In this document: one piece after another, positions 1 to 7,030 of the stretch
Layout: every line of letters starts with the position of its first letter
How positions within the stretch are numbered: the first letter of the stretch is position 1
From: CAWCLK01 sp963796225
GTDB taxonomy: Bacteria; Actinomycetota; Nitriliruptoria; Nitriliruptorales; Nitriliruptoraceae
Reading direction: 5' to 3'
NCBI GenBank assembly: GCA_963796225.1
Contig: CAWCLK010000015.1
Location: forward strand, 1 to 23,262
DNA: 23,262 bases
The notes under the pieces: generated by a model
The model's input: only the letters and a program-made list of their open reading frames with translations
Databases searched by the model: none
What the model was told of the DNA's origin: nothing
Translations under genes and position numbers: made by a program

Positions 1-15
1 GGTAGCCCCCCCGGG

Positions 16-71
16 TGCGTCGAGTGTGCGGCCAAGTCGGAACTGTCCGGCCGGGCCGCACACTCGACGCA
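16..71. repeat. Left long hairpin flanking the nuclease gene
   Basis: Positions 16-33 are the perfect 18-base reverse complement of 54-71, with a 20-base loop. The arm core is CGTCGAGTGTGCGG. The loop holds a small inner stem (CGGA 38-41 / TCCG 46-49). The stretch 18-41 is repeated exactly (24 bases) at 1090-1113, and the 3' arm core 56-69 recurs at 1128-1141. The hairpin lies 70 bases before the nuclease start codon. It has no T-run, so it does not look like a classical terminator. Confidence 0.9.
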
Positions 72-141
72 CGGTCGGGGCGTCGTCCACACGCTGCGAT
101 CCTGGGGACCGCACCCCGCCCCGCATCGGGGAGGCTGTGGC

Positions 142-1083
142 ATGCCCGACGCGCCCGACCCACCCGAAACGCCTGACCTCGCCCTCGCTGCCCTCTGCCG
201 GCAGCAGCACAGCGTGTTCACCTGGAAGCAGGCCCGCGACTGCGGTGTCCGACATGGGACCATCGCGAGTCGGCTCGAGGCGGGCCGGTACCGGTCGATG
301 CTGCCCGGGGTCCTGGCCGAGGCCGGGGCACCGGACACCTGGGAAGCTCGGGCCATGGCGGCCCAGCTCGCCGTCGGCGGTGATGCCGCACTCGCTCGCG
401 CGACCGCTGCCAGGGTGCTCGGCCTCGACGTCCCAGACACGATCGAAGACGACCGGATGCACCTGCTGGTTCGATCCCGCACCTTCGAAGGGCTCCCCGA
501 CCTCGCCGTGCATCGCACCCGACGGCTACCGGACGACCACGTCACGACCGTGGGGCCACTGCGGACGACCACGACGACCCGAACGATCTGTGACCTCGCC
601 GGCCAGCTGGGTCCGGTGGCGCTGCGCCGGACCGTGGCCGACGCCGTACGACGCCACGCCTCCTCGGCCCGCGACCTGCGGTGCATGGCCCACGACCTCG
701 GTCGGGTTCGCGGCAAGCGCCAGCTGCTCTCCCTGGTCGACGAGCTCTCGCCCCTGGACGCCGACTGCCGGAGCGAGCTCGAGACGCGGTTCCTCCACGT
801 CATGCGCGACGGCGGCCTCCCGCCCACGGCGATGAACCACCCGGTCACCGACGCGTCCGGACGCCGACGGCTGATCGATGCGGTCTACCTGCCGCAACGG
901 CTGCCGATCGAGCTGGACTCCCGCCGGAGCCACGGCACGCTGCTCGACTGGCACGACGACCTCCGCCGCGAGAACGACATCGTCCTGGTCGGCTGGCGGG
1001 CCTTCCTCCGCTTCTCGTGGGCCGACGTCACCCAGCGCCCCGGCGCGGTGGTCGACACCGTGCGTCGCGCCCTCGCGGCGTAA
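142..1083 (+). CDS. AbiEi-like antitoxin domain plus DUF559/Vsr-like PD-(D/E)XK nuclease
   Basis: The protein is 313 residues. The N-terminal part (about 12-60) resembles the winged-helix domain of type IV antitoxin AbiEi. The C-terminal part (about 205-310) looks like a DUF559/Vsr-type endonuclease fold: E214 in SELETRF, D246 in LIDAVY, the pair E257-x-D259, H264, a DDLRREND helix, and the closing W285/R290-F291/W293 strand. These are the conserved polar positions of the family, so the nuclease looks intact. The ATG at 142 follows a GGGGAGG-like site. No AbiEii-type toxin lies beside it, so the protein probably does not act as a plain antitoxin. Hairpins flank the gene at 16-71 and 1087-1144. 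The frame is clean, unlike several later genes. Natural substrate and role are unknown; the two-domain assignment is by motif and is fairly secure. Confidence 0.85.
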   Translation: MPDAPDPPETPDLALAALCRQQHSVFTWKQARDCGVRHGTIASRLEAGRYRSMLPGVLAEAGAPDTWEARAMAAQLAVGGDAALARATAARVLGLDVPDTIEDDRMHLLVRSRTFEGLPDLAVHRTRRLPDDHVTTVGPLRTTTTTRTICDLAGQLGPVALRRTVADAVRRHASSARDLRCMAHDLGRVRGKRQLLSLVDELSPLDADCRSELETRFLHVMRDGGLPPTAMNHPVTDASGRRRLIDAVYLPQRLPIELDSRRSHGTLLDWHDDLRRENDIVLVGWRAFLRFSWADVTQRPGAVVDTVRRALAA

Positions 1084-1086
1084 CCG

Positions 1087-1144
1087 CCACGTCGAGTGTG
1101 CGGCCAAGTCGGACAGTTCGGACCAGACCGCACACTCGACGTGG
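1087..1144. repeat. Right long hairpin flanking the nuclease gene
   Basis: Positions 1087-1103 are the perfect 17-base reverse complement of 1128-1144, with a 24-base loop. It shares a 24-base exact direct repeat with the left hairpin (1090-1113 equals 18-41). It begins three bases after the nuclease stop codon and ends 12 bases before the stop codon of the convergent flavoprotein gene. It could also stop transcription from both sides, but it has no T-run. Confidence 0.9.
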
Positions 1145-1156
1145 TGACGCCCGCGA

Positions 1157-2314
1157 TCAGCCGGCGGTGGGGAGCCAGTCGGCGGTCGAGGTCGAGGTGG
1201 AGATCGGGGCGACGGGGCGCCCCGCCACGCGCCCCGCGACGTGGTCGGCGATCCGGGCGGCGTCGCGCCCCACGCCGTTGACCATCGCGGAGGACAGCGA
1301 GTACAGGAACGGCAGGCCGACGAAGAACAGGCCGGGCTGGGACGGCACGACGCCGGCTTCGTGGGTGACGCCGGCATGTCCGGCGTGGATCGGCAGGTCG
1401 ATCCACTCGAGGCCGGGGTCGAAGCCGGTGCACCACACCACGTTGGCGACGTCGAGGACTCGCCCGTCCTCCAGCACCGGCTGGCCGTTCTCCACCCCGG
1501 CGACCTTGTCGGTCAGCTCCACGCCCCGCCGCGCCAGGTCGGAGCGCCGCACCCGGATCAGCGGTCCGCCCTGGGTGAGCACCTTGTGGCGCATCACCCG
1601 GCCGGGGCGCGTGTCGATGGTGAACACGCGGTGGAACAGCCAGCCGACGACCAGGGGCACACCGGCGGCTCGGCCGAACCGGCCGGCGATTCGGAAGGGG
1701 ATCTGACCGACGTCGCGGCCCGCCACCACCACCTCGCGGTCGGGGTCGTCGCGGACGAGGTCCATGGCGATCTCGGCGCCGGAGTTGCCCGCCCCGACCA
1801 CCAGCGTCGCGCCGGGCTGCAGCTGGGCGGGGCGCTGGTACCGACCGGCGTGGACCTGGACGACATCGGGGTCGAGCTCGGCGGCGAAGGCGGGGGTGCG
1901 TGGGCGCTGGTAGCCGCCCATGGCCACGACGACCTGGTCCGCAGCGAGCGCCCCGCCGCCGTCGGTCTCGGCCAGGTACCCGCCGTCCTCGGTCGCCGAG
2001 AGGCGCTGCACGCGCACCCCCGACCGGACCGGCAGGTCGAAGGTCCGGGCGTAGTGCTCGAGGTAGTCGGCGAACTCGTCCTTGGTCGGGAAGTACCCGG
2101 GATCGCTCGGATAGGGCATCCCGTCGAGCCCGTCGTACCGCGCCGGCGTGAACAGCCGCAGCGAATCCCACCGCCGCCGCCACTGGTCCCCGATCCGTTC
2201 GTCGGCGTCGACGATCGTGAACGACACGCCCCGCTGTGCGAGGTGGTGGCCGACCGACAGCCCGGCCTGTCCCCCTCCGATGACCAGCGTCCCGACCTGC
2301 TCCGTGGTGCCCAT
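1157..2314 (-). CDS. Flavin-containing NAD(P)H monooxygenase (CzcO/FMO-like)
   Basis: The protein is 385 residues. An FAD-binding GGGQAG motif lies at 13-18, a second Rossmann motif for NADPH, GAGNSG, at 174-179, and the late motif WCTGFD at about 294-299. This two-dinucleotide-site layout is typical of soluble group B flavoprotein monooxygenases and the related CzcO-like proteins, which oxygenate small organic substrates; the substrate cannot be read from sequence. I chose the ATG at 2314 because GGGAGG sits six bases upstream. The frame is open for 31 more codons, but they show no family features. It lies downstream of the TPR/LuxR regulator on the same strand (gap of about 115 bases), which suggests that the regulator controls it. 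It converges on the nuclease cassette. Confidence 0.85.
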   Translation of the reverse strand: MGTTEQVGTLVIGGGQAGLSVGHHLAQRGVSFTIVDADERIGDQWRRRWDSLRLFTPARYDGLDGMPYPSDPGYFPTKDEFADYLEHYARTFDLPVRSGVRVQRLSATEDGGYLAETDGGGALAADQVVVAMGGYQRPRTPAFAAELDPDVVQVHAGRYQRPAQLQPGATLVVGAGNSGAEIAMDLVRDDPDREVVVAGRDVGQIPFRIAGRFGRAAGVPLVVGWLFHRVFTIDTRPGRVMRHKVLTQGGPLIRVRRSDLARRGVELTDKVAGVENGQPVLEDGRVLDVANVVWCTGFDPGLEWIDLPIHAGHAGVTHEAGVVPSQPGLFFVGLPFLYSLSSAMVNGVGRDAARIADHVAGRVAGRPVAPISTSTSTADWLPTAG

Positions 2315-2399
2315 GGTGTCCTCCCGGTCCACCATCGACGCTACGGAGCGGGGGGTCGGCTGCCTTCGCCGGAACTCACCAACTTCGTGGGCGGCCCCG

Positions 2400-2417
2400 A
2401 TGGTCAATCCTCACCAT
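2400..2417. promoter_or_regulatory. Short inverted repeat upstream of flavoprotein gene
   Basis: ATGGT (2400-2404) is mirrored by ACCAT (2413-2417) with an eight-base spacer, in the gap between the LuxR-type gene and the flavoprotein gene. It could be part of an operator for the flavoprotein promoter. Arms of five bases can occur by chance, so this is weak. Confidence 0.2.
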
Positions 2418-2430
2418 GCCCTTCGCCACG

Positions 2431-4074
2431 TCAGGCCAGCCCGTGCCCGAAGGCGTGGGCCGCCGCGGCGGTGCGGGAGCTGACGTCGAGCTTGGCGAAG
2501 ATGTTCTGCACGTGCCTGGCGACGGTGTGCTCGCTGATCACCAGCTCCTCGGCGATCGCACGGTTGGACCGCCCCGCCGCCACCAGGCGCAGCACCTCGA
2601 GCTCGCGGGGGGACAACCCGCTGTCGTCACCAGTCCCGTGACCCTGCCCACGCAGTCCCGCGAGGCGGTCGAAGTCCGGCTGCGCCCCGAGGGTCGCGAA
2701 CACCTCGGCAGCCGCGTCGAGCTCGAGGTCGGCCCCGTCCCGGTCGCCGAGCTCCCGGCAGGCCAGGCCCACCAGCACCCGCACCCGCGCGGCCTCGTAG
2801 GGGGCGTCGACCTCGCGCCACCCCGCAGCGGCACGGTGCAGGCGGGCCAGCGCCCCGCGCGGGTCGCCGTCCGCGAGCAGGACGGCTCCGCCGACGTGGT
2901 CGGCCATCGCCTGCAGCATCGGGGCGTCGAGGGTGCCGGCCACGTCGTCGAGCTCGTCGGCGGCAGCGCGTGCAGCGGCCACGTCGTCGCCGGCCAGTGC
3001 CACCTCGGCTGCGACGGCGAGCTGGCGCGCCCGTGTCGCCGGCGGGGCCGGTTCGGCAAGCACGCGGTCCATGCTCGCCGCGGCGGTGTCGAGCTCGCCC
3101 CGCGCCGCACGCAGCTGGGCCAGGCCGGGTTGCGGCGTGCGCCCGTGCCGGTGCGCCTCGCGGTAGGCCTCCTCGGCCGCGTCGAACCGTCCGCGCAGCC
3201 GCAGCAGCTCACCTCGCTGGTAGTGGGCGTCCCCGACCGCCGCCTGGCCCGGCGGATCACCGAGTCGCTCGCACGCCCGGTCTGCCTCCCGCAGCGCCTC
3301 GCTCCACGCCCCGTGCAGCGCCATCAGCTCGGTCCGGTGGACCAGGCACTGGCCGCGGAACGGCACGAGGTCGGGTTGGCGCTCGCACCAGGCCGACAGC
3401 GCGTCGGTCCACTCGTGCGCCCGCCGGAGGGCGGAGACCTGGTGGCACGCGGAGATCACGCCGCAGTAGATGATGCCGGCGGGCTGGGGTGACACGTCCT
3501 CGGACTCGACCGACAGCATCACCTCGTCGAGCAGCGCCAGGCCGTCGGCGACCCGTCCGGTCATGATGGTGGCCTGCCCGAGGCCGAGCTGCGTCAGGGC
3601 ACGAGCGTCGCGGTCGTCGAACCGTGCGGCGATCGCGTGGGCCTCGGAGAAGGCCGCCAGCGCCCCGGCCGCGTCGCCGCCGTACAGCGCGCGCAGGCCG
3701 GCGGGGATGCGCAGGTAGGCCTGCTCGACGCCGTCGTGGTCCTCGGGCACCAGCCGCTGGGCCCGCGCCAGCCAGCCGCTGCCCCGGGCCTCCTCACCCC
3801 GGTCGAGCAGACCCATGCCGAGCCAGAACGCCGCCCCGGCCGCGCGGATCGGCTCGCCCCGTTCCTGCCACGCGTCGTGGGCCCGTTCGAGGTGGTCGTC
3901 GCGCTCGTCGTCCCGACCGAGCAGGAACGCCGTGGTGGCCAGGTCCACCCGATCGGCCGGTGCCAGCGCCCCGCGGCCGTCCACCTGCGCATACAGGTCG
4001 TGGGCCTCACGCCACCGGCGCGCCCGGAACGCCTCGCGTGCGTGAGCCAGGACGTCCTCGTCGAGGTCCGCCAC
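2431..4074 (-). CDS. TPR-type LuxR-family transcriptional regulator
   Basis: The protein is 547 residues. The last 60 residues or so form a GerE/LuxR helix-turn-helix (LSPRELEVLRLVAAGRSNRAIAEEL..., with ISEHTVARHVQNIFAKL as recognition region). The remainder is alpha-helical and alanine/arginine-rich with TPR-like repeats (for example AHDAWQERGEPIRAAGAAFWLGMGLLD). There is no Walker A motif and no response-regulator receiver domain, so it is not a MalT/LAL ATPase type. I prefer the GTG at 4074: GGGAGG at 4080-4085 is five bases upstream, whereas the GTG at 4080 would overlap that site. It lies between the binding protein and the flavoprotein on the same strand. A palindrome at 4084-4101 overlaps its ribosome-binding region. 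Signal and target genes are unknown. Confidence 0.85.
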   Translation of the reverse strand: MADLDEDVLAHAREAFRARRWREAHDLYAQVDGRGALAPADRVDLATTAFLLGRDDERDDHLERAHDAWQERGEPIRAAGAAFWLGMGLLDRGEEARGSGWLARAQRLVPEDHDGVEQAYLRIPAGLRALYGGDAAGALAAFSEAHAIAARFDDRDARALTQLGLGQATIMTGRVADGLALLDEVMLSVESEDVSPQPAGIIYCGVISACHQVSALRRAHEWTDALSAWCERQPDLVPFRGQCLVHRTELMALHGAWSEALREADRACERLGDPPGQAAVGDAHYQRGELLRLRGRFDAAEEAYREAHRHGRTPQPGLAQLRAARGELDTAAASMDRVLAEPAPPATRARQLAVAAEVALAGDDVAAARAAADELDDVAGTLDAPMLQAMADHVGGAVLLADGDPRGALARLHRAAAGWREVDAPYEAARVRVLVGLACRELGDRDGADLELDAAAEVFATLGAQPDFDRLAGLRGQGHGTGDDSGLSPRELEVLRLVAAGRSNRAIAEELVISEHTVARHVQNIFAKLDVSSRTAAAAHAFGHGLA

Positions 4075-4083
4075 GGCCACCTC

Positions 4084-4101
4084 CCGTCACCGTGGTGACG
4101 G
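4084..4101. promoter_or_regulatory. Perfect palindrome at the 5' end of the LuxR gene
   Basis: CCGTCACC (4084-4091) and GGTGACGG (4094-4101) form an 8-base perfect inverted repeat with a two-base centre. It sits between the binding-protein stop codon and the LuxR start and touches the GGGAGG ribosome-binding site. It could be an autoregulatory operator or a small RNA hairpin affecting translation. Confidence 0.4.
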
Positions 4102-4133
4102 TCGCACGCCGTGACGCGGGGCGCAAGCGAGGG

Positions 4134-5753
4134 TCAGGGCACGTCGACCCGCCCCGCGCTGCACCGGTAGCCCTGCGGCGGCGCGATGCGCTTGAACTTC
4201 CCGCCGTCGATGTCGAGCATCACGATGCAGCCGGCGGCCTGCTGGGTGCCGACGTGCTGGGGCGGGATCAGGCCGTTGGCGTCGTAGCCGTCGACACCCT
4301 TCAGGTACTCGAGCAGCTTGGCGCGGGTCGGTTCGGGACCGATGTCCTTGAGCGCCTGCACGAACAGCTTGGCGGCCGCCCACGAGTACATGCCCATGCC
4401 CGTCGGGCGAGCACGGGGGTTCACCCGTGCCAACCACTCCGCGTACAGCTGCAGCTCGGGGTTGGACTGCATCTCCTCGAGCAGCGAGGCGTTCTGGGCG
4501 ACCATCACGAAGGGCTCGCAGGCCTGCCCGCAGGTCTCGATCAGGTCCGGCGTGTAGATGTTCTGCTGCAGGGCGAACACCTGCGGGGCGTAGTTCTGCT
4601 GCTGCATCGACTGCGCCAGGCGCGAGGCCTGCTGGTAGGCGCCCTGGAACGCGACGAACTGGATGTCGGCGTCCTTGAGCTCGGTCACGATGCGGGCGTA
4701 GTTGGTCTCGGCGACCGCGACCTGGATCTGCTTGTTCCACGTGTAGCCGAGCTGCTGGCTGGTGCCCTTGATGTAGATGCCGACCTGGTAGTTGGTGGTC
4801 TGGTTCTCGAGCCACACGAAGGCGGCGTTGGTGATGGCGTCCGGGAACTGCTGCTTGTAGTACTCCCACTCGGCCTTCGAGTAGTCGCCGGGGCGGAAGG
4901 CCTGCAGACCGAAGACGTTGGGCAGCTTCTGCAGGGCGTTGCTGGTCGGCACGTTGCGCAGGTCGGGCATGCCGCAGCCCTGCAACGGCTCGGCCGCACC
5001 CTCCTCGAACGCCGAGGTGGACCCGACCACCGCGAACGCGTTCTCGCAGGCGTCGAGGTATGCGGACCGGTTGCCCTGGGCCGACAGCTGCGTGTCACGG
5101 GACTCGAGCTGGACCTGACGGCCGTAGACGGTGCCCTCCGTCGCGGTGAAGTACTGGATGTAGGCGAGCGTGCCCTCGTACGCGTCACGGAACAGCCCCG
5201 GGACCGCGCCGGTGAGGTCGGCCACGTTGTAGATGAGGACGCGGTCCTCGGTCACGCCGACGTCGGTCGCCCCGCCGTTGCCACCGGCGGGAGCTGCACG
5301 GGTGTCCGCGCTGGTGCGGCCACCGCCACCCTGGCCGCCACCACCAAATTCGCCACCGTCGCCGGTCTGGCCACCACTGCCATCGGCACCAGCAGCCTCA
5401 CCGTCACCCCCGCCCGAAGCATCACCGGCACCGGCACCCGCGCCCGCAGCGCCGGCTCCGGCGTCCCCGCCGGTCCCTCCCGCCGCGCCGGCCTGCGCCC
5501 CGTCACCGCCCGTCGAGCCGCCCGAGGCGTCCACCGCCCCGCCGGCGCCACCCCCGGCCGTTCCGGCACCGGTGCCGGACCCCCCGGCGGAGCCGGGCGC
5601 GGCGACACCCCCCTGGCCACCACTGCCGGCGTAAACGGCGATCTCGTCCTCCGTCAGGCGTGACCCGCACGCCGTGAGGACCAGCGACCCGACCGCGGCG
5701 AGGACGATCCACCGGGACGTACGGGCATGACGGCGCGCAGCAGCGTGGCGCAT
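4134..5753 (-). CDS. Branched-chain amino-acid-type ABC transporter substrate-binding lipoprotein
   Basis: The protein is 539 residues. The N-terminus is a lipoprotein signal: arginine-rich start, hydrophobic stretch 15-26 and lipobox LTAC with Cys29. Next comes an extreme Gly/Ala/Ser linker, about residues 42-163. The rest is a periplasmic-binding fold of the Leu/Ile/Val family (Peripla_BP_6-like), with landmarks VLIYNVADLTG near 172-182, the VVGSTSAFEEG region, and a C-terminal CIVMLDIDGGKFKRI segment. It should sit outside the membrane, anchored by the acylated cysteine, and deliver a ligand to an ABC permease. No permease or ATPase gene lies next to it, so the partner is elsewhere. The ATG at 5753 is preceded by GGGAG; 14 open codons upstream lack family features. 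A KstR-like box lies 35 bases upstream. Confidence 0.85.
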   Translation of the reverse strand: MRHAAARRHARTSRWIVLAAVGSLVLTACGSRLTEDEIAVYAGSGGQGGVAAPGSAGGSGTGAGTAGGGAGGAVDASGGSTGGDGAQAGAAGGTGGDAGAGAAGAGAGAGDASGGGDGEAAGADGSGGQTGDGGEFGGGGQGGGGRTSADTRAAPAGGNGGATDVGVTEDRVLIYNVADLTGAVPGLFRDAYEGTLAYIQYFTATEGTVYGRQVQLESRDTQLSAQGNRSAYLDACENAFAVVGSTSAFEEGAAEPLQGCGMPDLRNVPTSNALQKLPNVFGLQAFRPGDYSKAEWEYYKQQFPDAITNAAFVWLENQTTNYQVGIYIKGTSQQLGYTWNKQIQVAVAETNYARIVTELKDADIQFVAFQGAYQQASRLAQSMQQQNYAPQVFALQQNIYTPDLIETCGQACEPFVMVAQNASLLEEMQSNPELQLYAEWLARVNPRARPTGMGMYSWAAAKLFVQALKDIGPEPTRAKLLEYLKGVDGYDANGLIPPQHVGTQQAAGCIVMLDIDGGKFKRIAPPQGYRCSAGRVDVP

Positions 5754-5787
5754 CGGACTCCCACCCTCGTTGATGCCGGGAACAGGG

Positions 5788-5801
5788 TATAACACGTTCT
5801 A
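5788..5801. promoter_or_regulatory. KstR-like operator between binding protein and SDR genes
   Basis: The minus-strand 14-mer TAGAACGTGTTATA fits the KstR consensus TnnAACnnGTTnnA at every fixed position. KstR is the TetR-family repressor of steroid and cholesterol catabolism in actinobacteria. The box lies in the 110-base divergent gap between the lipoprotein gene (start 5753) and the SDR gene (start 5864), so it could repress both. The consensus match is seen; the regulator is inferred, since no kstR gene is in the window. Confidence 0.55.
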
Positions 5802-5824
5802 GTTCTGACGACCAGTCAGGAACT
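5801..5824. promoter_or_regulatory. Second inverted repeat in the divergent promoter
   Basis: AGTTCTGAC (5801-5809) is mirrored by GTCAGGAACT (5815-5824) with one extra base in the right arm. The inner CTGAC/GTCAG pair (5805-5809 / 5815-5819) is perfect. It abuts the KstR-like box. It may be a second TetR-type operator or a side-by-side site for another regulator. Confidence 0.4.
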
Positions 5825-5863
5825 GGCGGACCCACGGCGACCCGGACGGCAGGAGCACCACCC

Positions 5864-6697
5864 ATGACGAGGACGGCGTTCGTGTCCGGGGCGGCCGGTG
5901 GCCTCGGTCGTACAACGACCGAGCACCTCGTCGGTCACGGGTGGGAGGTGATCGCTGCCGACCTGCCCGGCCCCCGCCTGGACGAGCTGGCGGGGCGGCC
6001 GGGCATCACGCCGGTGCCGATCGACGTGACCGACCCGGACAGCGTGGCCGAGGCGGCCGCCCAGGTGCCCGCCGACGGGCTGGACGGTGTGGTCACCTTC
6101 GCCGGCGTCCTGCGCGTGGGCTCACTGGCCGAGGTGGCCGACGAGGACATGCGGCTGATCCTCGACGTCAACGTGCTCGGGACCTACCGGGTGGTCCGGG
6201 CGCTGTTCGACGCCGTCGTCGCCCGGCGGGGCCGCATCGCCGTCATCAGCTCCGAGACGGGCTGGCAGACCGCCGCCCCGTTCAACGGCCCCTACGCGGT
6301 CTCCAAGCACGCCGTGGAGGCCTACGCCGACGCCCTGCGCCGTGAGGCAGCGCTGGTCGGGGTCCACGTGACCAAGATCCAGCCCGGCCCGTTCCGCACC
6401 GAGATGGTCGCCGGGATCCTGCCCGCCTTCGAACGGGCCGCCGAGGCGTCCACCCACTTCGGACCCCTGTTGCGCCGACTCGGCCCGCGCGCGGCGGCCG
6501 AGGCCGAGCGGGCCAACGACCCGGCCGTGCTGGCCGATGTGGTCCACCGGGCCCTGACCACCCCCCGGCCACGGGCCGCGTGGTCGGTGCGCCCGGACCG
6601 GACCCGGTCGCTGCTCGAGCGGGTTCCCACCGCGCTGGCGGATCGCCTGGTCGTCGGGGCGCTGCGACGTTTCGGCATGCCGCGTGACGCTGCGTGA
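5864..6697 (+). CDS. Short-chain dehydrogenase/reductase (SDR)
   Basis: The protein is 277 residues, the usual length for a classical SDR. The cofactor motif is SGAAGGLG (residues 8-15, in place of TGxxxGxG). D33 after the second strand suggests NAD preference. N103 lies in DVNVLG, the active-site serine is S129/S130 in VISSETG, and Y144 and K148 form YxxxK. The usual NAG motif is FAG here. PGPFRTEM after the active site is typical of the family. The enzyme should oxidise or reduce an alcohol/ketone; the substrate is not evident, though the KstR-like box suggests a lipid or steroid. The ATG at 5864 has GGAG nine bases upstream. It is transcribed divergently from the binding-protein gene. Confidence 0.9.
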   Translation: MTRTAFVSGAAGGLGRTTTEHLVGHGWEVIAADLPGPRLDELAGRPGITPVPIDVTDPDSVAEAAAQVPADGLDGVVTFAGVLRVGSLAEVADEDMRLILDVNVLGTYRVVRALFDAVVARRGRIAVISSETGWQTAAPFNGPYAVSKHAVEAYADALRREAALVGVHVTKIQPGPFRTEMVAGILPAFERAAEASTHFGPLLRRLGPRAAAEAERANDPAVLADVVHRALTTPRPRAAWSVRPDRTRSLLERVPTALADRLVVGALRRFGMPRDAA

Positions 6698-6867
6698 ACG
6701 TGACCGGCCCGGCGTCCATGACTCGTGGCGTCCACTCGGTCGCCGGGATGCGCGGACCGCACATCGAGGCGGCCCGAAGCCCCCGCCGCCCGGCCGACTC
6801 GGGGACCATGACGGCACGGGGCGGCCACCGGCCGAAGGATCACGGACCACGGCGCAGGGGTGCGCGA

Positions 6868-7017
6868 ATGACGGAACTCGACGTGCAGCTGTCCCGCACG
6901 GTGGCGGCGATGGTCGCCACGCGGCACGCACGCCGCGACAGCTGGGCGGCCACGAGCGCCCTGGTCGGGGCGTGGGGCCTGCTGGCCCTGGCCGTGGCGA
7001 GCCTGCTGCTGCGGTGA
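6868..7017 (+). CDS. Small single-span membrane protein (49 aa), unknown
   Basis: A 49-residue frame starts at the ATG at 6868, with AGGGG about seven bases upstream. Residues 1-27 are polar with several arginines; residues 28-48 form one hydrophobic span (SALVGAWGLLALAVASLLLR). The predicted topology is a short cytoplasmic tail plus a membrane anchor. The same frame is open back to 6694, overlapping the SDR stop codon, but the extra 58 codons are rich in Arg/Pro/Gly and look non-coding. It converges on the lyase gene with 13 bases between stop codons. I do not recognise a family; it may be a small membrane peptide or a chance frame. Confidence 0.45.
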   Translation: MTELDVQLSRTVAAMVATRHARRDSWAATSALVGAWGLLALAVASLLLR

Positions 7018-7030
7018 CTCTGACGACGGG

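Noticed and set aside
16..1144. Reading the two hairpins as rho-independent terminators only
   Set aside because: No T-run follows either stem, one hairpin lies upstream of the gene, and they share a 24-base repeat that a terminator would not need.
142..2314. Type IV toxin-antitoxin (AbiEi/AbiEii) pair
   Set aside because: No AbiEii-like nucleotidyltransferase beside the nuclease gene; the downstream gene is a flavoprotein on the other strand.
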